From an uncultured Lachnospiraceae bacterium (GTDB lineage: Bacteria > Bacillota > Clostridia > Lachnospirales > Lachnospiraceae), in contig CAJUAE010000007.1 in assembly GCA_910583965.1 (NCBI GenBank), positions 1-64,000 on the forward strand: a DNA stretch of 64,000 nucleotides. The letters are read 5' to 3'. Below are positions 53,322 to 61,727 of the stretch, piece after piece. Each line of letters opens with the position of its first letter. The stretch's first letter is position 1. The position numbers were made by a program, and so were the translations under genes. The notes under the pieces are model-generated. The model was not told where the DNA came from. It ran no database searches and saw nothing but the letters and a program-made list of their open reading frames with translations.

Positions 53322-54974
53322 TTATTGCAGAAGGGAAAGAACACCCTGATTTGCCTGATTTGCCTGTGCAAGGATAGACTGACCTGCCTGCAAAAGTACC
53401 TGATTGTTGGAGAACTTCACCATTTCGTCAGCCATATCTGTATCACGAATTGCTGATTCTGCAGCAGTTGTATTCTCAACAACGTTATCCAAGTTTGAGA
53501 TAGTGTGCTCTAAACGATTCTGAATCGCACCAAGAATAGAACGCTGTGTAGAAACTCTTCTTAATCCTTCTCCAACAACATCAATTGCTTCTCTTGCATT
53601 GTCACCAGTTGGATCAACAATACCGATTGACTTGCTGCTTAACTTATTGACGCCAAGACCTGCCGCTGACATTGTGTCAATTGTAGCAGAAATTCTATTC
53701 TCAAGATCAGAATCTGCACCCGCATGTACATTGAAAGTCAATGGTGCTACAATCTTCTCACTCCACTTCATAATATATCTGCTGTAGCTAACAGTATTCG
53801 TATCTGTTCCAGCATCAATTACAACCTTTTTTGTTGCATCTTTGTCAGCAAATAATCCACCTGTATAATCACCATTGTCATTAAAATATTTATGTAATGC
53901 CATACCTGCCACAACCTCGCCATCAGCATCGTAGAGCTGATTCTCGGCAACTGCCCCCTTAAAGTCTTTATCTCCTAATGTATCTAGAGTGGTTGGAGCG
54001 CCTAATGTACCTGTTATATTCGCATTACCATTTACATTATAAAGGAGTCTATATTGATCCTTCATAGTATATTTACCATTTTCACCCTTAATCTTATCAA
54101 TATACTTAGAAAGATCCTCTCCTGCTTTTACGTGAATAATATTTTGTGTATCCGTATCAAAGATATATGCATCTTTATTTGCACTGCTATATACCGTTCC
54201 ATTAACTGTACTGGTGGTAATCTGATTTGCAGGCTCATTCTCCAATTTTGTATTTTTAAAGATAGCATAATCTGGTTTCAGTTTTGTACCTGAGATTGTT
54301 GAACTTGCACCAACCGTACCTGCACCAAGATACTTTGTAGCGTCAGAACCCTTAGAAATCACATCTGCGGTCATAGGACTTGATACACCAGAAGCCTGAA
54401 TACTAGCAGCATTTACAGCATAAATATTATCTGTCCCATTATAGTTTACCATAACTTGCTGACCTTTACCATTTAAAACAGAAGATGTTCCTGTTGCATC
54501 AAGCTTATCACCTTCAATATAATTAAAGGTATGCACAAGACTCTCTGGTTTGGAGTCATCACCTTTTAAGAGATAAAGTTCATTAAACTTTGTTGTCTCT
54601 GAAATTCTGTCCATCTCAGTTACGAGCTGGTCGATTTCATCTTGTATATACTGACGGTCTGTAATAGAGTTTGTACCATTAGCTGCCTGAACGCAAAGCT
54701 CATTCATTCTCTGAAGCATATCTTGCACTTCAGCAAGCGCTCCTTCTGCTGTCTGTACCGCCGAGATACCATCCTCAGCATTTCTCGATGCCTGTGTTAG
54801 ACCGCGAATCTGCTTTCTCATTTTCTCTGATATCGCAAGACCTGCTGCGTCGTCTGCTGCCCTATTTACGCGATAGCCGCTTGAAAGTTTTTCTGTAGAA
54901 TGTGCAGATGCTTTCGTATTAATATTCAACATTCTGTTTGCATTCATCGCTTTAAGATTGTGCTGTACTACCAT
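53322..54974 (-). CDS. fliC: flagellin (major filament protein)
   Basis: 550 residues. The N-terminal D0/D1 starts VVQHNLKAMNANRMLNINTK with EKLSSGYRVNRAADDAAGLA and NAEDGISAVQTAEGAL. The C-terminal D1/D0 contains ENTTAAESAIRDTDMADEMV and ends ILAQANQANQGVLSLLQ. Residues 150-440 are variable, rich in Gly, Thr, Asn and Lys, probably the exposed and glycosylated part. A sigma-28 promoter lies about 150 bp upstream. Strong SD (ggaggag). Confidence 0.97.
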   Translation of the reverse strand: MVVQHNLKAMNANRMLNINTKASAHSTEKLSSGYRVNRAADDAAGLAISEKMRKQIRGLTQASRNAEDGISAVQTAEGALAEVQDMLQRMNELCVQAANGTNSITDRQYIQDEIDQLVTEMDRISETTKFNELYLLKGDDSKPESLVHTFNYIEGDKLDATGTSSVLNGKGQQVMVNYNGTDNIYAVNAASIQASGVSSPMTADVISKGSDATKYLGAGTVGASSTISGTKLKPDYAIFKNTKLENEPANQITTSTVNGTVYSSANKDAYIFDTDTQNIIHVKAGEDLSKYIDKIKGENGKYTMKDQYRLLYNVNGNANITGTLGAPTTLDTLGDKDFKGAVAENQLYDADGEVVAGMALHKYFNDNGDYTGGLFADKDATKKVVIDAGTDTNTVSYSRYIMKWSEKIVAPLTFNVHAGADSDLENRISATIDTMSAAGLGVNKLSSKSIGIVDPTGDNAREAIDVVGEGLRRVSTQRSILGAIQNRLEHTISNLDNVVENTTAAESAIRDTDMADEMVKFSNNQVLLQAGQSILAQANQANQGVLSLLQ

Positions 54975-55123
54975 ATTTTTCTCCTCCTTTAGCAGCCCAG
55001 GACATCCCTTTCACCAAGCAACTTCCCACAATATTATTTCTTTATTAATTACTTAATCATTCCCCTTGAATCAATCAAGTCTCATTATCGTTAATACCTT
55101 CTGTAACTCCATTTACAGTATAT

Positions 55124-55150
55124 ATATCGGATTTATTTTCTGAAAATTTA
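55124..55150 (-). promoter_or_regulatory. sigma-28 promoter of fliC
   Basis: On the minus strand TAAA, exactly 15 nt, TCCGATAT. Close to the consensus TAAA-N15-GCCGATAA. Confidence 0.8.
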
Positions 55151-55213
55151 GGGCAAATAAATGAATTTTTCTAATTTTTCCAGAATATTTGTACAAAAGC
55201 GTGTTTTTTCGCT

Positions 55214-55357
55214 TTATTGTAGTAATGCTAAAACTCCTGCCGCTCTATTGACACGATAACCTGACGCTAATTTTTCTGATGTTCCCGCCAGTTTTCCATT
55301 GATTCTTTTCTGCATATGTCCACTATTTTGCGCTGCTATATTATGTCGTATCATCAT
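55214..55357 (-). CDS. 47-residue flagellin remnant with in-frame deletion
   Basis: A complete frame with a strong SD (aaggaggagc) and an ATG-ATG start. It reads MMIRHNIAAQNSGHMQKRIN, then SEKLASGYRVNRAA as in the flagellin N-terminus, then jumps directly to GVLALLQ, the last seven residues of a flagellin, and stops. The centre of the gene, normally hundreds of residues, is missing in frame. A sigma-28-like promoter lies upstream. It may be a decayed gene, or a short expressed peptide. Confidence 0.65.
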   Translation of the reverse strand: MMIRHNIAAQNSGHMQKRINGKLAGTSEKLASGYRVNRAAGVLALLQ

Positions 55358-55405
55358 ATGCTCCTCCTTCGCTTGACAAAATATGTGTAGTTTACCATAT
55401 TCTAG

Positions 55406-55432
55406 TTATCGGTTCGCTATTATGTAAATATA
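55406..55432 (-). promoter_or_regulatory. sigma-28-like promoter of the flagellin remnant
   Basis: On the minus strand TATA, 15 nt, ACCGATAA. The -10 box has one mismatch and the -35 one. Confidence 0.55.
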
Positions 55433-55538
55433 ATATATTTTTGCAAAAAAAATACACAATTTGTACAATTTATGTGCACATTTCTTTTCATACTTGTGTG
55501 CAATCGATTAAGGAAGGTTTATCTTCTCCTGGCGCGCC

Positions 55539-55593
55539 GGGCACCCGTCAGCTTCTACTGACAAATTTCACTTGGATACCCATATGCATAAAA
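55539..55593 (-). repeat. terminator-associated repeat, short variant
   Basis: gggcacccgtcagc...gacaaatttcacttgg as in the copies at 24681 and 33190, but without the central gataaatcggttt hairpin. It abuts the T-tract of the mini-flagellin terminator. Confidence 0.75.
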
Positions 55594-55615
55594 AAACCGA
55601 TCCAAAGACCGGTTT
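55594..55615 (-). terminator. terminator of the mini-flagellin gene
   Basis: On the minus strand aaaccggtctttggatcggttt is followed by a T run. Confidence 0.65.
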
Positions 55616-55627
55616 CTTATTTATCCA

Positions 55628-55948
55628 TTAATCCAACAGTTTTGTAACTGCTTCTGTTGACTGGTTAGCCTGTGCAAGCACTGAATCATTAGACTGTTCT
55701 AAAATGCGACGATTCGCCTCACGAATCATTGCTTCTGCTTTCGCAACATCTTCTACAGAACTAGCAGCAGCATTAATATTCTCAATCGCTGACTCGGACA
55801 CTTCACTTGTCTTTGACTTAATTTGAAGAGAAGCTGCATCAGAGGATATCTCTGACATTTTCTTTCCTGTCGCAAGCTTATTTGTCTTCGCTGTGTAGGA
55901 CTCGTTTACTGCCTTGTTTCCATGCATAAAATTACTTCTGATTTCCAT
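55628..55948 (-). CDS. mini-flagellin (106 aa, D0/D1 ends only)
   Basis: The N-terminal part aligns with flagellin D1: TNKLATGKKMSEISSDAASL against EKLSSGYRVNRAADDAAGLA of fliC. The C-terminal part ends SNDSVLAQANQSTEAVTKLL, like SILAQANQANQGVLSLLQ. Between them is one helical stretch (ENINAAASSVEDVAKAEAMI) like the D1 C-terminal helix, with no variable domain. The start at 55948 has aaggaggt just upstream; a longer frame begins 18 codons before. A consensus sigma-A promoter lies upstream and a terminator follows. This is not just a truncated gene end: both ends are flagellin-like and joined. Confidence 0.75.
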   Translation of the reverse strand: MEIRSNFMHGNKAVNESYTAKTNKLATGKKMSEISSDAASLQIKSKTSEVSESAIENINAAASSVEDVAKAEAMIREANRRILEQSNDSVLAQANQSTEAVTKLLD

Positions 55949-56031
55949 ACTATACCTCCTTGTGAAAAACAATAATCCTTTATATATTAATTTTAATGAC
56001 AAGATGTTATGTCATCTCCCTTAATAATTGT

Positions 56032-56060
56032 ATTATAGCCGAATTGTCAGACTATGTCAA
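56032..56060 (-). promoter_or_regulatory. consensus sigma-A promoter of the mini-flagellin
   Basis: On the minus strand TTGACA, exactly 17 nt, TATAAT, a perfect match to both boxes. Confidence 0.85.
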
Positions 56061-56111
56061 CTAATTATTTGAAATTTTATGTAAATTTATTTATATTCAG
56101 ACAATTTAAAT

Positions 56112-56139
56112 CGAGTAGGGAAAATTATTTCCCTACTCG
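56112..56139 (-). terminator. terminator after the flagellinolysin-type gene
   Basis: cgagtagggaaa / tttccctactcg with a 4-nt loop, 36 bp after the stop codon. Same gagtaggga core as the terminators at 18162 and the repeats at 24555. Confidence 0.65.
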
Positions 56140-56174
56140 GTTCCATACAATTATCTATTTTTGTAAGACTTTAT

Positions 56175-58280
56175 TTATGACGCAATCAGTGAAAGTACAC
56201 CCTGATTGCTCTGATTTGTTTGCGCTAACATTGATTGTCCTGCTTGTTGCAAAATATTTGCATTGGAATACTTTACCATTTCTTTTGCCATATCGGTATC
56301 ACGAATCTGGCTTTCTGCGGCTGTCGTATTCTCCACAATATTACCTAAATTATTCACAGTATGTTCAAGGCGATTCTGATATGCGCCCAATTCTGAACGT
56401 TGCGCAGATACCTGTGCAATCGCAAGTGCTACTCGCTCAATAGAAATACTTGCAAAATCCACAGTGCGAACATCCACTTTATCCACTCCAAGGCTCTCTG
56501 CATCCATTGCATCAATATAGACATGTACCTTATTCGTCATGTCTGCATCTGCTCCTACATGAAGTGCAGAACCAAATCCTGTCGCACGTTTATTCGCTGC
56601 AATTTCAAGTGGTCCATCACTATATCCCTTACCGTTTGTTGCTGTACCACCATTATAAATAGGCATTTGATCTGCTGGATATTTGTTGAATATCCATTGG
56701 TCTGTCCCACTTAACTGAAACAATTGTAGTGCAGCTCCTGTTACATTGTTGTCCGATAGAATGTTGTCTGGATTTGCATTGTTAAGCGTATTAACATTAT
56801 AACTTCCTGTCGCTACACCGCCTGTACCATCTTGAACCTCATTCATCAAGTCTTTAACAAAAGAAGCGCCCATTGTTGCAAACTCTTTCTGGAAACTTTT
56901 CAGCGGTTTTCCTGTATACTTTTTTACTACATCATCAAGGCTTTCACCCTTTTTAATATCATTTAGTATTGTATCTAGCCCGCGTTTCATATCTGCTTCC
57001 TTTACAGAATTTCCACCTGCTGCCATATATCCCAAATACATACTTGCCAAGTATCCAGTGCCGTAATCAGATGCTCCACCACTGCCAGATTGTGTAAGCG
57101 GTGCTCGATTGATAGCGTTTATAATATCCGCTTCTGTAGAACTAGATGAAATACCAAGTCCTGCAACCCAGTCATTTCCATGATAGCACCCACCTGCTGC
57201 GGTCTGTGCCATTCCTTCTATAAACCATTGCGGAAATGTATCTTTTTGAAATTCTCCATTCACATTCCCTGTCATACCATTTGTAAGTGCTTCATACATC
57301 AATGTGTGCATCATCTCATGAACAATTGTTACTTCCAAGTCATCTCTGCTGGCTTTAGTCATAGGGTCACTTAGCGTAGCCATATTAACGCTGAGATTAA
57401 ATCCTAATGTATCACTACCACCAAAACTAAGGCCTGCTGATGCTAGAACACTGGAATTTGGATCTTCATACATCGTAAGTCCAATTCCAATTGAAGATCC
57501 ATTCAAATATCCAAAAGTATCAGGATATGCAGCAAGCAATGACTGTACTGCTTGCGGTACTATTGAGTTCTGCAATACTGGTATTAAGGCATCTGCCTTT
57601 GTCTTCAATGCCTGATTCAAACCGTCTGTGGGCGAAACCTGATTTCCTGTCGGTATTGTGCTAAAATCATAATTAATTGTATACAGCAATTTTGTGCCAT
57701 CTAATTCTGCCAACTCATCGAGAGACAGTTGTTTTCCTGCATACGCACCATTTAACCCGGTCAGCAAAAAATTTTTCTTATCTTTATCATATTTATCCTT
57801 GATTGCCTCAAGTTTTCTGTTGTTAATTGCTGTCGTATATGCATTTCTGCCTGGCTTTGCGATGCTGCCATCAAGTAAGTTGATCTCGTTAAACTTTGTT
57901 GTCTCCGCTACTCTGTCAATCTCTGTGATCAACTGCGACACCTCATCCTGAATATTCAATCTGTCTGATATGGAATTCGTACCATTAGCCGCTTGCACAC
58001 AAAGCTCATTCATACGTTGAAGCATATCATGTACTTCATTGAGCGCACCATCTGCAGTTTGTACCATTGATATTCCATCCTCTGCATTTTCTGTCGCCTT
58101 TGTCAGCCCTCTGATTTGCTTTCTCATCTTTTCAGATATTGACAATCCAGCTGCATCATCCGCTGCTCGATTAATCTTATATCCGCTGGACAATTTTTCA
58201 GATGTTTTTGATACAGTACCGCTTACGATAGATAATTGTCTCTGGCTATTCATAGCCCTAAGATTGTGTGTTATTATCAT
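56175..58280 (-). CDS. flagellin with inserted metallopeptidase domain (flagellinolysin type)
   Basis: 701 residues. Residues 1-140 and about 595-701 are ordinary flagellin D0/D1 (EKLSSGYKINRAADDAAGLS; ENTTAAESQIRDTDMAKEMV; QSNQGVLSLIAS). Between them sits a peptidase-like domain with the zinc motif HEMMH (321-325) and a downstream WFIEGMAQT in which Glu355 is the probable third ligand, giving a gluzincin (HExxH...E). This architecture matches the flagellinolysins described in clostridia, which form proteolytic filaments. Lies 106 bp after the second of two glycosyltransferase genes, so it may belong to that operon. Confidence 0.9.
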   Translation of the reverse strand: MIITHNLRAMNSQRQLSIVSGTVSKTSEKLSSGYKINRAADDAAGLSISEKMRKQIRGLTKATENAEDGISMVQTADGALNEVHDMLQRMNELCVQAANGTNSISDRLNIQDEVSQLITEIDRVAETTKFNEINLLDGSIAKPGRNAYTTAINNRKLEAIKDKYDKDKKNFLLTGLNGAYAGKQLSLDELAELDGTKLLYTINYDFSTIPTGNQVSPTDGLNQALKTKADALIPVLQNSIVPQAVQSLLAAYPDTFGYLNGSSIGIGLTMYEDPNSSVLASAGLSFGGSDTLGFNLSVNMATLSDPMTKASRDDLEVTIVHEMMHTLMYEALTNGMTGNVNGEFQKDTFPQWFIEGMAQTAAGGCYHGNDWVAGLGISSSSTEADIINAINRAPLTQSGSGGASDYGTGYLASMYLGYMAAGGNSVKEADMKRGLDTILNDIKKGESLDDVVKKYTGKPLKSFQKEFATMGASFVKDLMNEVQDGTGGVATGSYNVNTLNNANPDNILSDNNVTGAALQLFQLSGTDQWIFNKYPADQMPIYNGGTATNGKGYSDGPLEIAANKRATGFGSALHVGADADMTNKVHVYIDAMDAESLGVDKVDVRTVDFASISIERVALAIAQVSAQRSELGAYQNRLEHTVNNLGNIVENTTAAESQIRDTDMAKEMVKYSNANILQQAGQSMLAQTNQSNQGVLSLIAS

Positions 58281-58386
58281 ATAATTTTCCCCCTGATTTC
58301 CATATCATTAGGTGCCGTTTTGTTTCTTCCTTGATACGACATATATCCGTTCTCTGCCAGGCCTCACCTCCAAAAAATAATATTAT

Positions 58387-59457
58387 TTAACTGTTTACAA
58401 CACGTTCTTTTTCCATTTCGCATTGTTGCAGTTTCTTTACAAACAGTTCCGCCATCTCCTCATTTCCCATTGCCTTATAAATCTGTATAATGTTTGCATA
58501 ACAAGACAATAGATTCTCTCCTAGTGTATCGATATCTTTCTTCATTGTTGTCTTTACAAAAATCATAAGTGCCTTTACTACTTGCTCATCCTCTTTTAAA
58601 AGACTCGCATACAAATAATTAAATTTAGCGGTATCATAGACTTCAATGTACTTTTCTACCAATACTAATGCCTCTGACAATCTGCCCTTAGCACGATACG
58701 CTTTTGCAAGCGACATAATCATTTCTGGTACATACAAGCTCTCTGTAGTGTCAATCAATGTCATACCTTTCTCGTATGCTGCAATCGCCGCATCTACATC
58801 GTTGAGTACAAACAGTGACTGCCCCATCTGAAAGTAATTGTATCCGTTGTTAGGTTCTTCTTCCATCGCTCTGCGCAGAAGCTCCAAGTTTCTTTGTTGC
58901 TTTTTCTCCATGTCTTCACCAGTCAGCGCATAACCATGATGAATAACCTCCATTGGAATCAGAAACGCATCCATCGCATCATCTTTTTTTGTAGGATCGA
59001 TAAAACGTATCTGCTCATGTACTGGTGCTTCAAAATGATAATAATTTTTATTGTACATACGCGGTACATCATCGGACACATATCCCGTCTCACCACCCGC
59101 CTTGGGAATCAGATTTTTTAATCGAATCACACCCGTATAGCGCGGAAACTTCTGCATTAACATCCGCAGTCCTTGAACATTAATACTTGTCACATACTCA
59201 TCACAGTCAATTGCTAATATCCAGTTGTTGGAGGCAAAGGAAGCACAATAATTTCTCGCTGCGGCAAAATCATTAATCCATTCAAAATCAACAACCTTGT
59301 CCGCATATTTTTCTGCAATCTCTTTTGTACAATCAGTAGACCCCGTATCTGTCACAATAATTTCCATACCATACTTCTTTAAATGCTTTAAACATTCTTC
59401 AATATGCTTTTCTTCATTCTTGGCAATAATGCAAACTGTCACTGGTATTTTTGACAT
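58387..59457 (-). CDS. GT2 glycosyltransferase with TPR-like C-terminus
   Basis: 356 residues. PVTVCIIAKNEEKHIEECLK, DTGSTDCTKEIAEKY, FAAARNYCASFASNNWILAI and the DxD in DCDEYVTS mark the GT-A domain. The C-terminal half has helical repeats (NYFQMGQSLFVLNDVDAAIA). A close paralogue of the genes at 59486 and 52166. It is 28 bp from its upstream paralogue and 106 bp before the flagellinolysin-type gene, so it probably modifies that flagellin (inference). Confidence 0.85.
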   Translation of the reverse strand: MSKIPVTVCIIAKNEEKHIEECLKHLKKYGMEIIVTDTGSTDCTKEIAEKYADKVVDFEWINDFAAARNYCASFASNNWILAIDCDEYVTSINVQGLRMLMQKFPRYTGVIRLKNLIPKAGGETGYVSDDVPRMYNKNYYHFEAPVHEQIRFIDPTKKDDAMDAFLIPMEVIHHGYALTGEDMEKKQQRNLELLRRAMEEEPNNGYNYFQMGQSLFVLNDVDAAIAAYEKGMTLIDTTESLYVPEMIMSLAKAYRAKGRLSEALVLVEKYIEVYDTAKFNYLYASLLKEDEQVVKALMIFVKTTMKKDIDTLGENLLSCYANIIQIYKAMGNEEMAELFVKKLQQCEMEKERVVNS

Positions 59458-59485
59458 ATTGATTCTCCTTTTATATTTCTAGTTC

Positions 59486-60559
59486 TTACCCTCTATTTAT
59501 CACACTATCCTTTGCTGCATTATATGCCAGAAATCTTTGGTGAAAATTTTCTGCCATCTCCTTCTCACCAAATGCCTCGTAAATTTGTATAATTCGGCCA
59601 TAGCAAGTTGCGATTTCTCCGCCAAGAGTATCCAAATCTTTCATCATTGTCACCTTAATATAATTTCCAAGTGCTTTTAAAATTTGTTCTGCCTCCCACA
59701 ATACATTTGCATGTGCAAAGACATACTTAGCAGTATTAAAATGTGATGCATAGCGCTCCATCAATTCAAGCGCATTTGATTTTTTATCCACTTTAAGGTA
59801 AGCGGTTGCAAGTGAAATAATTAATTCTGGTACATAATAACCATTGATATCAATCATTAATTGCAATCCTTTCTCATACGCTTCCATTGCTTTTTGTGCT
59901 CCTTCTAGCGTCATTAAGGACTGGCCAATCTGAAAATATACATATCCTTTATCTGGAGTAGTCTCCAATTCTTGATACAACAACTCTAAATTTCGCTGTT
60001 GCTTTTTTTTCATTGTCTCTTCGTCAAGTGCATATCCATGATGCACTACATCCATTGGAAGCAGAAATGCATCTATCGGTTCATTTCTTTTAGAAATATC
60101 TTTTGGACAAATCTGCTCATGAATTGCAAATTCAAATGTATAATAATTTTTATTGTAAAGTCTGGCAAGATCTGTATTGACATATCCAGCCTGATTATTC
60201 GTATCCCGTGTAATATTCTTCAGACGCAAAACACCTGTTCTTTTTGGGTATTTCTGCATTAAGATTCTGAGCATTCGCATATCGATAAAATCGACAAACT
60301 CGTCACAGTCAAGCGCAAGTATCCAATTATTAGAGGCAAACGAAGCACAATAATTCCTCGCTGCACTAAAGTCTTTAATCCACTCAAAATCAACTACTTT
60401 ATCTGCGTATTTCTCAGCAATTTCCTTTGTCCTGTCTGTGGACCCCGTATCCGCAACAATAATTTCCATACCATAAGGCTGTAAGTGTCTCAGACAATCC
60501 TCTATAAACTTTTCCTCATTTTTTGCTATAATACATACCGTCACCGGTACTTTTGACAT
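59486..60559 (-). CDS. GT2 glycosyltransferase with TPR-like C-terminus
   Basis: 357 residues. Same layout as its neighbour: PVTVCIIAKNEEKFIEDCLR, DTGSTDRTKEIAEKY, FSAARNYC, LALDCDEFVDF (DxD), then helical repeats (VYFQIGQSLMTLEGAQKAME). The whole length is homologous to the gene at 58387, indicating tandem duplication. Preceded by gtgggggag and, further up, by a terminator of the fliT-like gene, so it begins a new transcript with the next GT and perhaps the flagellin. Confidence 0.85.
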   Translation of the reverse strand: MSKVPVTVCIIAKNEEKFIEDCLRHLQPYGMEIIVADTGSTDRTKEIAEKYADKVVDFEWIKDFSAARNYCASFASNNWILALDCDEFVDFIDMRMLRILMQKYPKRTGVLRLKNITRDTNNQAGYVNTDLARLYNKNYYTFEFAIHEQICPKDISKRNEPIDAFLLPMDVVHHGYALDEETMKKKQQRNLELLYQELETTPDKGYVYFQIGQSLMTLEGAQKAMEAYEKGLQLMIDINGYYVPELIISLATAYLKVDKKSNALELMERYASHFNTAKYVFAHANVLWEAEQILKALGNYIKVTMMKDLDTLGGEIATCYGRIIQIYEAFGEKEMAENFHQRFLAYNAAKDSVINRG

Positions 60560-60609
60560 AATCTACTCCCCCACTGTATTTCCTAAACAAATGCCTATAT
60601 ACAGAAAAC

Positions 60610-60646
60610 GGCACGCAGGCAATGCGAAAAACATCACCTGCGTGCC
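60610..60646 (-). terminator. terminator after the fliT-like gene
   Basis: On the minus strand a perfect 10-bp GC-rich stem (ggcacgcagg / cctgcgtgcc) followed by gttttc. Confidence 0.75.
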
Positions 60647-60687
60647 ATCCATGACACTGAACTGTTGATTCCTTTTACAGTTATATA

Positions 60688-61164
60688 TTATTTTTTGCGA
60701 TCCATAAGTTGTGGATCGATTTTGTTTAACTTATTGACAGCATTATAATACTGTGTTGCTGCTTTTGCAGATACTCTGCGCTCCTTCATTTCATTTCTTT
60801 TTGAACTGATTGCAGTTTCCATCGATGCCTTATTGCGCTTTTCTTGTGCTTCAATGGAAACTCCCTTATCAACTGCTCTCCGCACAAGCTCCTGCATATA
60901 CAACACCTTATCTCGATACTGATCAGGTTCTTTTTGAACCGCTTCCCGAACCAGCTCATAAGTAGAGGTAAATCCTTCATCGAGACGCTCAATCTCATCA
61001 ATCAATTTGCCTTTCTCCTCCATAATCATATCATATGCCTCGGCGTTAAAAGGTCTGGCACTTGACGCCTCAAACTGACGCTTATTGACCTCAAAAATCT
61101 GATCCAGTATATCAATTTTTTTCTCCAGACTTTCTGTCATAATCTGCAAATAATTTTCTGTCAT
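60688..61164 (-). CDS. FliT/FlgN-like flagellar export chaperone
   Basis: 158 residues, highly helical: NYLQIMTESLEKKIDILDQI at the start, then EEKGKLIDEIERLDEGFTS and a basic end (KLNKIDPQLMDRKK). The start at 61164 is set by an SD agaaggga close to the ATG; the longer frame would overlap fliS. Its place right after fliS, and the FlgN-like helical layout, suggest a chaperone for a filament protein such as FliD; the sequence alone does not fix which. Confidence 0.65.
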   Translation of the reverse strand: MTENYLQIMTESLEKKIDILDQIFEVNKRQFEASSARPFNAEAYDMIMEEKGKLIDEIERLDEGFTSTYELVREAVQKEPDQYRDKVLYMQELVRRAVDKGVSIEAQEKRNKASMETAISSKRNEMKERRVSAKAATQYYNAVNKLNKIDPQLMDRKK

Positions 61165-61216
61165 GTCTGTATCCCTTCTATTGCAGCAACTATTAATCAC
61201 AATATCTATCAATATT

Positions 61217-61672
61217 TTATAAGGTTGCTGTTCTCTTGTAGGACGCTGCATTTCCCTGACCGCCCGCAACTCTCGCCTGCGCATTGGGATTTGTCTTGTC
61301 CCCAGAAACCTTTTTCATAACTTCTTTCCAGTTGTCTCTCATGGAACGCAAATGTTTTAACACTTCTTCCATAATCTCAGGATCTTTTCCTATATTTGCT
61401 TCATGGCATCGTCTCAAAAGATATACATACACATTGTCAAAATCCTGTGATACTGCGTACTTTCTATCAAGTGTATCCCTAAAATTCTGGACTATTTTCT
61501 CCACCTTGACAATATTCTCATGTGCCTTTGCCGGGTCCTTGTTTTCCATAGCCACAATTGCAACATTTCCAAACTTAATAGCCCCATCATAAAGCATTAA
61601 TGTGAGTTCTGCCGGCGATGCAGTCATAATCTTAGCATTTTGATATTGTGCGTATCCATTTTGTTTGAGCAT
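61217..61672 (-). CDS. fliS: flagellar export chaperone FliS
   Basis: 151 residues; binds the C-terminus of flagellin in the cytoplasm. The N-terminal NGYAQYQNAKIMTASPAELT and LMLYDGAIKFGN are diagnostic. The last 25 or so residues are a Gly/Ala/Asn tail (NAQARVAGGQGNAASYKRTA). The start at 61672 is chosen because an aaggaa SD lies just upstream; longer frames use TTG or ATG codons further up. Between fliD and the fliT-like gene. Confidence 0.95.
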   Translation of the reverse strand: MLKQNGYAQYQNAKIMTASPAELTLMLYDGAIKFGNVAIVAMENKDPAKAHENIVKVEKIVQNFRDTLDRKYAVSQDFDNVYVYLLRRCHEANIGKDPEIMEEVLKHLRSMRDNWKEVMKKVSGDKTNPNAQARVAGGQGNAASYKRTATL

Positions 61673-61727
61673 GCGATTCCTTCTTTCTTCATTACGAGTA
61701 TTCATAGAAACCAAAGTTCCTAATTAT

